Below, piece by piece: positions 16,918 to 24,797 of a DNA stretch of 64,000 nucleotides (positions are counted from its first letter, which is position 1; every line of letters begins with the position of its first letter). The stretch covers positions 2,852,001 to 2,916,000 of the forward strand of contig NZ_CP063813.1 of the NCBI RefSeq assembly GCF_015277815.1, read 5' to 3'. This stretch comes from Microbacterium atlanticum. GTDB taxonomy: Bacteria > Actinomycetota > Actinomycetes > Actinomycetales > Microbacteriaceae. A program made the translations under genes and the position numbers. Under the pieces are notes generated by a model. The model made no database searches. It was not told where the DNA came from and saw nothing but the letters and a program-made list of their open reading frames with translations.

Positions 16918-17838
16918 TCACGAGCGACCGACCGACCGGGCGACGGCATCGGCGACCAGAGTCAGGCCGATGGTGAGGCATGCGATCGCGGCCGCGCACA
17001 CGATCACCGGAAGCGGCTGGGTGGTGATGCCCATGCGGTTCTCACTGATCATGAGTCCCCAGTCGGCTGCCGGCGGGGCCTGCCCGAAGCCGAGGAAGCT
17101 GATGGCAGCCATGAGCATGATCGCCCACCCGAACCGCAGGCCGACGTCGGCCGCAATCAGCCCGCGGATGTTGGGAGCGATCTCCCTCAGGAGGATCGAC
17201 GATGTACTCTCGCCACGCGCTCGCGCGGCGTCGACGTACTCTGTCCGAACGAGTCCGAGTGCCGCACCGCGGAAGATCTGCACGACGGCCGGCAGCTGGA
17301 TGATCGCGACAGCCAGCAGGATCACGATCGGACCGCGGCCGAACGCCGCGATCACGATGAGGGCGAGCACGATCGCGGGAATCGCGTTCAGCACGGTGCT
17401 CGTCGCGCGCGCGCTGTGATCGAACGCTCTGCCGTTGCGGTATGCCGCCAGCAACGCGATCGGGATCGCGACGGCATACGCGACCGTCACGGCTACCAGC
17501 GCGAGGAGGATGAGCAGCCAGCCGCCGTGGAGAAAGCGGCTGAGCACATCACGGCCGAGGTAGTCCGTGCCGAGCAGGGCGCCCGCCCCGGGTGGCTGGA
17601 AGGGCGTACCCACGATCGTCGCGACACTGTGCGGGGCGAGCAGGGGACCGATCAGAGCGACCACGATGACGACCGACATGAGGCTCGCACCCATACGACC
17701 CGCAGTCGTGGATCCGATCGCGCGCACCGCTGCGCATGCGACCCCCGTTCGACGCATCGAGCGAGCGGCCTGCTCCGCGTCGGCGTTCTCGGAGCTTGCG
17801 GCGGGCACGGGGTGGTTCGTGTGCGGAGCCATGGTCAT
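16918..17838 (-). CDS. ABC importer permease (DppC-like), second importer
   Basis: 306 residues from ATG 17838, in a 4-bp overlap (ATGA) with the stop of the other permease; ATG 17832 has better spacing to the ribosome binding site aaggaag and is an alternative. About 60 polar residues, then about six membrane segments; C-type marker LGTDYLGRDVLSRFL and an EAA-type loop (EYVDAARARGES). It forms the channel with the gene just upstream. The long frame continuing upstream to 18621 is not coding. Confidence 0.88.
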   Translation of the reverse strand: MTMAPHTNHPVPAASSENADAEQAARSMRRTGVACAAVRAIGSTTAGRMGASLMSVVIVVALIGPLLAPHSVATIVGTPFQPPGAGALLGTDYLGRDVLSRFLHGGWLLILLALVAVTVAYAVAIPIALLAAYRNGRAFDHSARATSTVLNAIPAIVLALIVIAAFGRGPIVILLAVAIIQLPAVVQIFRGAALGLVRTEYVDAARARGESTSSILLREIAPNIRGLIAADVGLRFGWAIMLMAAISFLGFGQAPPAADWGLMISENRMGITTQPLPVIVCAAAIACLTIGLTLVADAVARSVGRS

Positions 17839-18890
17839 GCTTCCTTCGTGCGCGGTGTCGACGCAGCCTGCCGCCGGTTGGACGCGCGCAAGCGGGGATC
17901 CAATACCACTGCCACCGAGTCGGCGAGGAGATTGCCGACGACCAGCACCGCCGTGATCACCATCGCGCCCGCCAGCACGGTGGGTGTGTCGCGAGACGCG
18001 ACAGCGTTCGTCATCGCGATGCCCAGTCCCGGGTATTGGAACAGCGTCTCCGTCACCACGACGCCGCCCACGAGCCATCCCGCGGTGAGCACCACGATGG
18101 CGATGATCGAGTTCAGAGCGCTCGGAACGGCGTGGCGCCACACGATGCGCCATCGCGGGATGCCGCGCAGGGTCGCCGCATGCACGAAGTCGGAGCTCAG
18201 GATGTCGATCATGGCGGCCCGGATCATGCGACTGCATTGAGCGACGGCAATGACGATCAGAGTTGTCACGGGAAGGGTGAGCGCGGGGAGCTGCTCCCAG
18301 AGGGGAATGCTGGAGTTCAGCAAGGAGGTGGCCGGGAGCAGGCCGAGGAGGTTCGTGAAGATCAGGATGAGAATCGTGCCGGCCACGAACTCCGGGATCG
18401 ACGCCCACGCCAGTGCGCTCGAGGAGAGTGTCAGGTCCAGCCAGGAGTTCCGGCGCACCGCCGACACGACGCCCAGCAGGACGGCGAGAGGCACCATCAC
18501 CGCGATGGCGATCCCGGCGAGCACCATCGAGTTGATCAGGTATGGTGCGAGCGTCGTCGAGATGGGGCGGCCGGTCAGGACCGACGATCCGAGGTCGCCG
18601 CGCACGACTCCAGAGAGCCACTCGAGGTAGAGCTCCCAGACCGGACGATCCAGCCCGTACTGCTCGCGAAGGATAGCGACGCGCTCGGGCGATGCGTCCT
18701 GGCCAAGAGACACCTGGACGGCGTCGCCGGGGATGACCGCGAGCCCGGCATAGAGCAGGACGCTGACGGCCAAGAGCGTCGCGAGAGCGGTCGCGGCTCT
18801 CTTGAGGATCGCCAGGCCGGTGAGGGACGGCGTCGCAGGACGGCCGCGGGCCACTCCCTCACGTGCACGGGGCTTCTCGAGTGCGACCAT
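17835..18890 (-). CDS. ABC importer permease (DppB-like), second importer
   Basis: 351 residues from ATG 18890, which has gagga about 9 nt upstream. A GTG at 18941 would add 17 residues but sits beside a hairpin and has no usable ribosome binding site. It has an N-terminal cytoplasmic segment, about six membrane segments, the GDLGSSVLTGRPI periplasmic stretch and the FQYPGLG motif of B-type subunits. It is separated from the binding-protein gene by a hairpin (18947-18982), which may lower its expression relative to the lipoprotein. Confidence 0.88.
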   Translation of the reverse strand: MVALEKPRAREGVARGRPATPSLTGLAILKRAATALATLLAVSVLLYAGLAVIPGDAVQVSLGQDASPERVAILREQYGLDRPVWELYLEWLSGVVRGDLGSSVLTGRPISTTLAPYLINSMVLAGIAIAVMVPLAVLLGVVSAVRRNSWLDLTLSSSALAWASIPEFVAGTILILIFTNLLGLLPATSLLNSSIPLWEQLPALTLPVTTLIVIAVAQCSRMIRAAMIDILSSDFVHAATLRGIPRWRIVWRHAVPSALNSIIAIVVLTAGWLVGGVVVTETLFQYPGLGIAMTNAVASRDTPTVLAGAMVITAVLVVGNLLADSVAVVLDPRLRASNRRQAASTPRTKEA

Positions 18891-18946
18891 GTCTGCGTCC
18901 TCTGCTGTTGCGCGGCGGCCGATCGGGCGTTCGGTTGTCACACGAA

Positions 18947-18982
18947 GAGGGGATGCCGGGCATCGGCGCGAGGCATCCCCTC
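18947..18982 (-). terminator. Intercistronic hairpin after the binding-protein gene
   Basis: Perfect 11-bp stem (gaggggatgcc/ggcatcccctc), 14-nt loop, no T-run; 9 bp after the lipoprotein stop. Probably partial termination or mRNA protection within the importer operon. Confidence 0.6.
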
Positions 18983-18991
18983 ATGAGCGCG

Positions 18992-20587
18992 CTAGTGCGT
19001 CACGTAGACGTCGACGAAATCGAAGTCACCCAGCGGGAAGGAGGACGAAGCGCCGAATCCATGCACAGTGCTCCGCGCGCCGTCGAGGAAGTCCGGGTAC
19101 ACGGGGATGATGTAGCCGCCGCGCTCGTAGAGGATCCGCTGCGCTTCCATGAGCAACTGGTCGGCAGCGTCACGATCGGTCGTGCTCAGTGCCTCGTCAT
19201 ACAGCGCTCGCCACTCCGGGTCATCCCACTCGGTCTCGTTCTCGCCCGTTCCGACGGCCATCGCATAGTTGGCGCCGTAGTAGTAGAACAACGGCTGCCC
19301 CGACCAGTAGCTCGATCCGAACGGATTCTGGAGATACGACTCGCTCCAGTACTGGTCGCTGGGCAGCACCTCGAGATTGATGGTCACCCCACCTGCCGCC
19401 GCCTGCTCAGCCATGAGAGTCGACATGTCGCGGATCCCCGGGTAGATGTCTGACGTGTAGAGCGTCACCTCGAGGTCGTCGTAGCCGGCGTCGGCCAGGA
19501 TCTTGGCCGCGGCCTCGGGGTCGTATTCTCTCTGCGGCACGTCAGCCGGGTACGTTGTCGCATCGTCGATGCCCGACAGATCGTTGCCGACGCGCGCGTA
19601 TCCGTAGAACACGTTGTCGACGATCTGTTGGCGGTCGACGAGAAGACGCAGAGCCTCGCGCACGGCCGGGTCAGCGAAGTCGCCGGCGTTCGGGCCGGAC
19701 GTGAACATGTACTGGACGAGGTGCGTGCCGCTCGGCGAGTCGATGGCCTCGAAGCCCGGCGTGTCCGCGATCGACTGGAACTGCGCCGGCGGCACGCCGG
19801 CGATCGCGTCGACTTGCCCACTCAGCAAGGCGTTGACCCGCGCTTGCGGGTCTGAGATGGAGAGGATGACGAGTTCATCGAGGTAGGGCTTGCCCTCGAC
19901 GCGGTAATCCGGGTTCTTGACCAGGACGCTCTCCTGCCCGGGGACGAAGCGATCCAAGACGAAGGGGCCGGTTCCGACCGGGTCGTCGAAGTCTGTCGTG
20001 CCGTCCTTCACGATCCCGAAGTGGTAGTTGGACAGCACCTGATCGAAGTAGGAGTTCGGGCTGGCGAGGCTCACAGTGAACGTCAGGTCATCGATCTTGT
20101 CGATCGCCACCACGCTCGCGAGCAGACCCGAGACGACCGACCCCGAGTCCGGCGCCTGATGCATGCGCAGCGTGAAGACGGCGTCGTCGGCGCTCAGCGG
20201 CGTCCCGTCCGAGAATCTCACGCCGTCTTTCAGCGTGATCGTCCATTCTGTGGCGTCGGCGTTGGCCTCGAGGTGCTCGGCGAGGTAGGGTTGCACCCCC
20301 TTCTCGGGGTCCACCACCGTGAGGGGCTCGAAAATCTGGTGGATCCGCAGATAGTCGCTCGTCGTATTCGCCGTCAACGTGTCGTTCGACTCGAGATTGC
20401 CGTCGCCGAGGATCGCTACGCGCAGTGTCCCGCCCGCGCCCGGCTCGTTCGACGTCTCGGCTGAGTCGACCGAGCCGCCCCCCGAGCACGCCGCGAGAAC
20501 GACCGACACGGCGACGGCGATGGCAGCAGCGGCCGCCCCCCGTGCGTGACGTGATCTGGATCGCCGCGATGTGGTGGCCAGGGGCAT
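18992..20587 (-). CDS. Extracellular solute-binding lipoprotein, family 5, second importer
   Basis: 531 residues: Arg-rich start, hydrophobic core, lipobox VLAAC, then a family-5 binding fold (LKDGVRFSDGTPLSADDAVF; VGTGPFVLDRF). Ribosome binding site ggagga. It is the first gene of the importer part of the minus-strand unit, 200 bp after the monooxygenase gene; that gap holds one of the two copies of the putative TetR operator (20692-20705). The context suggests the importer is dedicated to the compound degraded by the TetR-controlled enzymes. Confidence 0.92.
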   Translation of the reverse strand: MPLATTSRRSRSRHARGAAAAAIAVAVSVVLAACSGGGSVDSAETSNEPGAGGTLRVAILGDGNLESNDTLTANTTSDYLRIHQIFEPLTVVDPEKGVQPYLAEHLEANADATEWTITLKDGVRFSDGTPLSADDAVFTLRMHQAPDSGSVVSGLLASVVAIDKIDDLTFTVSLASPNSYFDQVLSNYHFGIVKDGTTDFDDPVGTGPFVLDRFVPGQESVLVKNPDYRVEGKPYLDELVILSISDPQARVNALLSGQVDAIAGVPPAQFQSIADTPGFEAIDSPSGTHLVQYMFTSGPNAGDFADPAVREALRLLVDRQQIVDNVFYGYARVGNDLSGIDDATTYPADVPQREYDPEAAAKILADAGYDDLEVTLYTSDIYPGIRDMSTLMAEQAAAGGVTINLEVLPSDQYWSESYLQNPFGSSYWSGQPLFYYYGANYAMAVGTGENETEWDDPEWRALYDEALSTTDRDAADQLLMEAQRILYERGGYIIPVYPDFLDGARSTVHGFGASSSFPLGDFDFVDVYVTH

Positions 20588-20691
20588 GGGTCCTCCGCTC
20601 GGAAGATCCGCGGACCCGGATTCGCCCGATCGTTCGGACGGGGACCGCGGCTGTGCGAGTCAGGATCGACGATCTGCGCGAGTCGGCGCAT

Positions 20692-20705
20692 TGTGCAGGT
20701 GCCCA
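20692..20705. promoter_or_regulatory. Putative TetR operator, copy 1 (TGTGCA-GG-TGCCCA)
   Basis: Imperfect palindrome TGNGCA-GG-TGCNCA inside the 17-bp attgtgcaggtgcccat (20690-20706), about 105 bp before the importer lipoprotein gene. The same 17 bp, base for base, lies in the TetR/NIPSNAP divergent region at 22873-22889. On the minus strand the edge reads CACAAT, a possible -10. Confidence 0.7.
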
Positions 20706-20755
20706 TCAAATCGCGCGCGATTTCATCCGAACGGCCCGAGGCCCGTCCTCCCCGA

Positions 20756-20782
20756 GCTCCCGCGCCATGACGGCGCGGGAGC
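20756..20782 (-). terminator. Hairpin after the group-D monooxygenase gene
   Basis: Perfect 11-bp stem gctcccgcgcc/ggcgcgggagc with a 5-nt loop, 5 bp past the stop codon. No T-run. Confidence 0.65.
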
Positions 20783-20787
20783 ACTTC

Positions 20788-22011
20788 TTAGCCGAGAGGG
20801 TCGAGACCGAGATTCAGGCGTCCGGCGTCGGTGTGCAGGACATCCCACTGCGCGCCGATGTGCGTGCGGTACATGAGGGCATCCTGCTGAAGGCGGCCGA
20901 GCGTGGCACCGGCGAGCGCCGTCGATGACGTGCCGCCGGTGACGAAGGCCTGGTCGATCACCTTGCCCGCCAGCAGGGTGGCCTGGACGACTTGACCACG
21001 CAGACGCGCGTCGTCCGCCTTCGTGAAGACACCGCGTCCTTCCGCCCAATCGACCTTGCGTCGCTCGAGCTCGGCGAGCGCCGAGTCCAGCAGTGCGGCC
21101 GCGGAGTCGGTCATCGACATCAGCTCGCCATACCAGCGCTGGTAGAAGAACGACTGATTGCGGGGGCCACGCGGCGGGATGCTCGCGCCGCGAGCGAGCA
21201 GGCGCTCGTACTCGGCGAGAGCCGCCTGGGCGGCGCCGACCTGCGTCGCGGCGAACCCACCGGCGTAGGTCGTGTACGTGCGGCCGAGGTAGAGCGCGTC
21301 ACCGTGAATCTCGAATCCAGGAGTCGACTCGCCTGTGCCGAAGTCACGCACGACGGCCAATTCGTCGGGGACGAACGCGTTGTCGATCGCGACCGTGTTG
21401 GACGCGGACGCGTGCATCCCCAGCGCGGCATCCTGGCCCCAGTCGTCGAGGACGGTGTAGTCCTCGCGGGGAACGAGGAACAGGTACGGGGTGCGCGACC
21501 CGTCTTCCTGCGTGGCGAAAGTGCCCGCGAGGAAGTGGGATCCCCACGTGCTGCCCGAACAGAAGTTCCATTTGCCCGAGATGCGGAAGCCACCGTCGGC
21601 GCGCTCGACACTCGACTCGGGGGGCGCGACACGCGACGCGGCGATGAACGGCGAAGCCGAGAACGCCGCCTCCTGCGCTGCGAGCGGGAAGTAGCTGCCC
21701 ACGTCGTACTGGCTAGACGTCGCGGCGCTGAACGCCCAGGAGGCGCCCGGATCCGCGACCGCGATCTCTCGCACGACGCTGTAGAACGTCCGCAGTCCCA
21801 ACTGCAGGCCACCGAACCGGCGCGGTCGCAGGATGTCGTACAGCTGCGCTTCGAGGAACGCCTCATGCACCGGCGCCGAGTAGGTGCCGATCCGTGCGTG
21901 TTCGGGCTGCAGCTCACGCAGCAGCGGCTGAAGAGCGCGGACACGGGCAACGAGCTCGTCAGCGGTGGGTGTGGGCGCGTGCGTGGCGATGTCGAGTACT
22001 TCGTTGCTCAT
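20788..22011 (-). CDS. Acyl-CoA-dehydrogenase-fold flavin monooxygenase (group D)
   Basis: 407 residues; ATG 22011 with aggagaagga upstream. The sequence follows the acyl-CoA dehydrogenase fold but in the pattern of two-component oxygenases (HpaH, DszC, IacA and sulfonamide-attacking SadA-type enzymes): an REIAVADPGASWAFSA helix, the WNFCSGSTWGSHFLAG beta-domain segment, and a helical C-terminal domain. Such enzymes use reduced FMN or FAD from a separate reductase, here perhaps the FMN reductase at 28538-29068. A true acyl-CoA dehydrogenase would normally show a catalytic Glu and accompanying CoA genes; none are nearby. A hairpin follows the gene. Confidence 0.8.
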   Translation of the reverse strand: MSNEVLDIATHAPTPTADELVARVRALQPLLRELQPEHARIGTYSAPVHEAFLEAQLYDILRPRRFGGLQLGLRTFYSVVREIAVADPGASWAFSAATSSQYDVGSYFPLAAQEAAFSASPFIAASRVAPPESSVERADGGFRISGKWNFCSGSTWGSHFLAGTFATQEDGSRTPYLFLVPREDYTVLDDWGQDAALGMHASASNTVAIDNAFVPDELAVVRDFGTGESTPGFEIHGDALYLGRTYTTYAGGFAATQVGAAQAALAEYERLLARGASIPPRGPRNQSFFYQRWYGELMSMTDSAAALLDSALAELERRKVDWAEGRGVFTKADDARLRGQVVQATLLAGKVIDQAFVTGGTSSTALAGATLGRLQQDALMYRTHIGAQWDVLHTDAGRLNLGLDPLG

Positions 22012-22184
22012 TGCTCGTTGGTTCCTTCTCCTGGGCGGGCACGACGCAGTGCACGGGTCGCCGCCGCCGAGACGGGGTGGGCCGGGAGCCGGGTCTCTCC
22101 TCGCTCCGGCGTTCCCGCCACGGCGTCGGTGCGATTGCGTGGGTCTGCTGTGCTTTCGACGGTAAGCCGCCGAGCCCGCCGCAA

Positions 22185-22201
22185 TGTTTCCGGCATGTTT
22201 C
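22185..22201 (+). promoter_or_regulatory. Direct-repeat motif TGTTTC-N5-TGTTTC, copy 2
   Basis: TGTTTCCGGCATGTTTC, 16 of 17 identical to 4168-4184. It lies in the 236-bp spacer between the TetR stop and the monooxygenase start, about 175 bp upstream of the monooxygenase and in reverse orientation to it. The rest of that spacer shows nothing I recognise. Confidence 0.4.
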
Positions 22202-22247
22202 AGCCGAATGACCCTCGTGTTTCGAGGTATGCCCAGCGCTGCGCAGG

Positions 22248-22799
22248 TCAGCGGTCTCGGGCGATCGGCTCCTGCAGCATCCGGTCGATCTGCGCGACGA
22301 TCTGCGCCACGTTCTGCAACGCCTCCGGACGCTCCAGGCGCACCTCGAACCACAGGCGATCGGCCGCCATGCGCGCGGTGATGAAACGCCCGCGCACCTC
22401 GTCAGGCAGCTCAGGCGGCACGGCCAGCCATCGAGTGAACCAGGACGTGGTCGGGCCCGAGAGCCGGTCCCGGTAGAGACGTTCGGCGAAGAGTCTCAGC
22501 TCCCACGGGAGCGCCGGCGCACCGACCAGGTGCGCGTACGCGCTGATGCGATCGGCGATCGGCGCGTCCTCCAGCGACCCACCGAGCGCGTCGCGCAGTT
22601 TGCCGCGCCACAGCTCGAGAACATGTTCGGATGCCGCCTCGCGAAGAGCGTCCTTCGTCGGGAAGTGGTACATCACGCCCTGCTTCGTCAATCCGCACGC
22701 ACGCGCGATCGCATCCAGACTGATGTCGCGCCCGTCAGCGCGCACCAGCAGTTCCAGGGCGGCGTCGAGGATCTCGGCGCGGGCATTCGGTCTGACCAC
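22248..22799 (-). CDS. TetR-family transcriptional regulator
   Basis: 183 residues from GTG 22799, with aaggagagg/ggagg directly upstream. The N-terminal helix-turn-helix is clear (ARAEILDAALELLV, then ISLDAIARACGLTKQGVMYH at about residues 27-46), followed by a helical ligand domain. The frame stays open far upstream, but that part is the divergent promoter region. It is transcribed away from the NIPSNAP-led operon; a palindrome 76 bp upstream (22875-22888) is its likely operator. It probably represses both units and is released by the pathway substrate or an intermediate. Confidence 0.9.
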   Translation of the reverse strand: MVRPNARAEILDAALELLVRADGRDISLDAIARACGLTKQGVMYHFPTKDALREAASEHVLELWRGKLRDALGGSLEDAPIADRISAYAHLVGAPALPWELRLFAERLYRDRLSGPTTSWFTRWLAVPPELPDEVRGRFITARMAADRLWFEVRLERPEALQNVAQIVAQIDRMLQEPIARDR

Positions 22800-22874
22800 C
22801 GGACCGCCTCCTCTCCTTACGAACGTATCCTTCCTGCCATGCAGACCGCAGGCATCGGCGTCCGATCGCGCGAT

Positions 22875-22888
22875 TGTGCAGGTGCCCA
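22875..22888. promoter_or_regulatory. Putative TetR operator, copy 2 (divergent promoter region)
   Basis: Same 14-bp imperfect palindrome as at 20692-20705, within an identical 17-bp block, placed between the TetR gene and the divergent six-gene operon. Position and symmetry fit an autoregulatory TetR site. Confidence 0.7.
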
Positions 22889-23006
22889 TACCCGCGAGCC
22901 GATTTCGGCCGTCCGGCCGACTCATTCTCGGCCGGTCCGCGAGACGCTCGTGAGCGTCGATCCTCGCATCGCGCGACATCGGCGTCACGACCCAGAGAGG
23001 ACCCTT

Positions 23007-23315
23007 TTGGCCATCCAGCTTCGCCGCTATCAGTTCGCACCCGGCACCCTGAAGGACTTCTTGCCCCACTTCACGGCGCGCGCTGTTCCGCTGCGGGCCA
23101 GTTACGGCTTCGCTGTCGTGTTCGCCTATGCCGACCACGTCAACGAACAGTTCGTCTGGGCGGTTGAGTACCCGGGAAGCGCGGAGGACCTGCGGGAGCA
23201 GGAAGCCAAGTATCTGGCGGATCCGAAGTGGGCTGAGCAGATCGGCGCGGTCATCGGTGGGATCACGACGGATCTCAGCGAGGTCGTCGAACCGGTCTGG
23301 CCGCCTGAGGACTGA
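23007..23315 (+). CDS. NIPSNAP-like small protein (dimeric alpha/beta-barrel fold)
   Basis: 102 residues from TTG 23007 with agagagg upstream; the longer frame to its left is not coding. It begins AIQLRRYQFAPGTLKDFLPH, typical of NIPSNAP and related EthD-like proteins, which are small dimeric barrels found in many catabolic clusters as auxiliary, cofactor-free enzymes. It is the first gene of the plus-strand operon read from the TetR-controlled region. Exact function unknown. Confidence 0.7.
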   Translation: MAIQLRRYQFAPGTLKDFLPHFTARAVPLRASYGFAVVFAYADHVNEQFVWAVEYPGSAEDLREQEAKYLADPKWAEQIGAVIGGITTDLSEVVEPVWPPED

Positions 23316-23390
23316 CGCCTCCGCCGACCCTGTTCGCTTCTGAAACCCGGCGGCCGCACATGCTCGGCCGCTTCACCCAAGGCAGGAACC

Positions 23391-24734
23391 ATGAGTTTGG
23401 ATCAGAGTGAGAATCTGGCGGATGCGATCGCGCAGGCGGAGTATCTGGCGGATCAGCCGGAGTTCCTGCATCTGTATGCGAAGACGAATGTGCCGGGTTA
23501 TCAGGGGTATGGGGAGACCAAGCCTGGTGACAAGGTGATGATCGCGATTGATTCGACGGTGCATCTGGCGGCGCCGTTGGCGATCGCGAAGGTGTTGCGG
23601 GAGCGGGGGGCGAAGGTCGACATCATCATCGCTGATGGTGGGGTGGATCGTCCGATCACGGAGACCGATGAGCTGGATGCGAACATTCGCCGGGAGCCGT
23701 GGAAGGGCCATGAGGACACGTATCGGCCGCGCCGGTATCTGGAGATGCCGTGGGTGCGCAAGGTGGTCGAGTGGCGCAACTATGACCTGCTGATCCAGGG
23801 GCGGGCGTTCCCGATCGCGGCGGACTTCCGGTGGGAGGGGCATGCGTGGCAGCTGGAGGAGCAGTTCCTCGACAAGTCGAACAACTTCCCGCGGCCGTTG
23901 CATGACCTGATCAACCAGAAGGCGTGGGATCCGGTGTGGTCGCGCGGCAAGGGCGCGAAGGTGCGGATCACCGACAAGGAGGGCACCGACTTCTCGTACA
24001 CGCTGCTGCCGGACTACTGGACCACGGAGGGCACCTGGTTCGCGGAGGACCCGTGCATCGGGCATCTGATGTATCACCCGGGTCCGCCGATCAACGCGCT
24101 GCAGGACGCGGAGGGTGTGATCAAGGGCACGCTCACGCACTTCTCCAAGCCGTTCCCGCAGCTGACCGCGACGCTCGAGGCGGGGAAGATCACCCGGGTC
24201 GAGGGGGGCGGCGCGTACGGCGAGGGGTGGCGTGCGCTGCTGGAGGAGACCGAGGAGCTGCAGTACGACCAGTTCCCCGGGAAGGGGCTGTTCTGGCTGT
24301 GGGAGGTCGCCGTGGGCACGAACCCGTGGGTGCGGCGCCCGTCGCGGATCGACATGGTCTCCACCGGCGGCACGGAGTGGGAACGGTACCGGTCCGGGGT
24401 GATCCACCTCGGGTTCGGGACCGCGGGCCCGTCCGAGGCGGAGAACAAGGCCGGTGAGCTGGGCTGGCCGTACGGGCACGTGCACATGCACCTGATGTGG
24501 CCGACCGTGGAGATCACCCACGAGGACGGCACCGTCGAGGTCCCCATCCGGGACGGCCGCCTCGCCGCGCTGGACGACCCCGAGGTCCGCGCGCTGGCCG
24601 CCCAGTACGGCGACCCCGAAGAACTCCTCGACCGCCAATGGGAACCCCAGATCCCCGGCATCAGCATCCCCGGCGACTACACCGCCTACGCCCAGAACCC
24701 CGCCCCCTGGCACCTCGGCACCCACACGCTCTGA
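23391..24734 (+). CDS. M29-aminopeptidase-fold metalloenzyme, possibly NicX-like ring-cleaving dioxygenase
   Basis: 447 residues. I do not recognise it with certainty. The layout resembles peptidase M29 and the related 2,5-dihydroxypyridine dioxygenase NicX: an N-terminal alpha/beta part (KPGDKVMIAIDSTVHLAAPL, later AKVDIIIADGG) and a C-terminal half rich in possible metal ligands (SGVIHLGFG, then GHVHMHLMWPTVEI, followed by a DG turn and IRDGRL). In NicX, His and Asp in the matching region bind iron. The oxygenase-rich operon favours ring cleavage over peptide hydrolysis. Composition is strikingly mosaic: G-rich with G-ending codons at the 5' end, C-rich with C-ending codons at the 3' end. 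Confidence 0.5.
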   Translation: MSLDQSENLADAIAQAEYLADQPEFLHLYAKTNVPGYQGYGETKPGDKVMIAIDSTVHLAAPLAIAKVLRERGAKVDIIIADGGVDRPITETDELDANIRREPWKGHEDTYRPRRYLEMPWVRKVVEWRNYDLLIQGRAFPIAADFRWEGHAWQLEEQFLDKSNNFPRPLHDLINQKAWDPVWSRGKGAKVRITDKEGTDFSYTLLPDYWTTEGTWFAEDPCIGHLMYHPGPPINALQDAEGVIKGTLTHFSKPFPQLTATLEAGKITRVEGGGAYGEGWRALLEETEELQYDQFPGKGLFWLWEVAVGTNPWVRRPSRIDMVSTGGTEWERYRSGVIHLGFGTAGPSEAENKAGELGWPYGHVHMHLMWPTVEITHEDGTVEVPIRDGRLAALDDPEVRALAAQYGDPEELLDRQWEPQIPGISIPGDYTAYAQNPAPWHLGTHTL

Positions 24735-24797
24735 GTCGAGAGGCACACGACGACTCCGACGACCGCGGCCATCCCGCCGCAGGAAGGCCCCACAACG

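Noticed and set aside
18891..18941. GTG 18941 as start of the DppB-like permease
   Set aside because: Lies against the 18947-18982 hairpin and lacks a ribosome binding site; ATG 18890 has gagga well placed.
20788..22011. True acyl-CoA dehydrogenase of fatty-acid oxidation
   Set aside because: No CoA ligase, hydratase or thiolase nearby, the sequence pattern fits group-D monooxygenases better, and an FMN reductase and a second FMN oxygenase are in the divergent operon.
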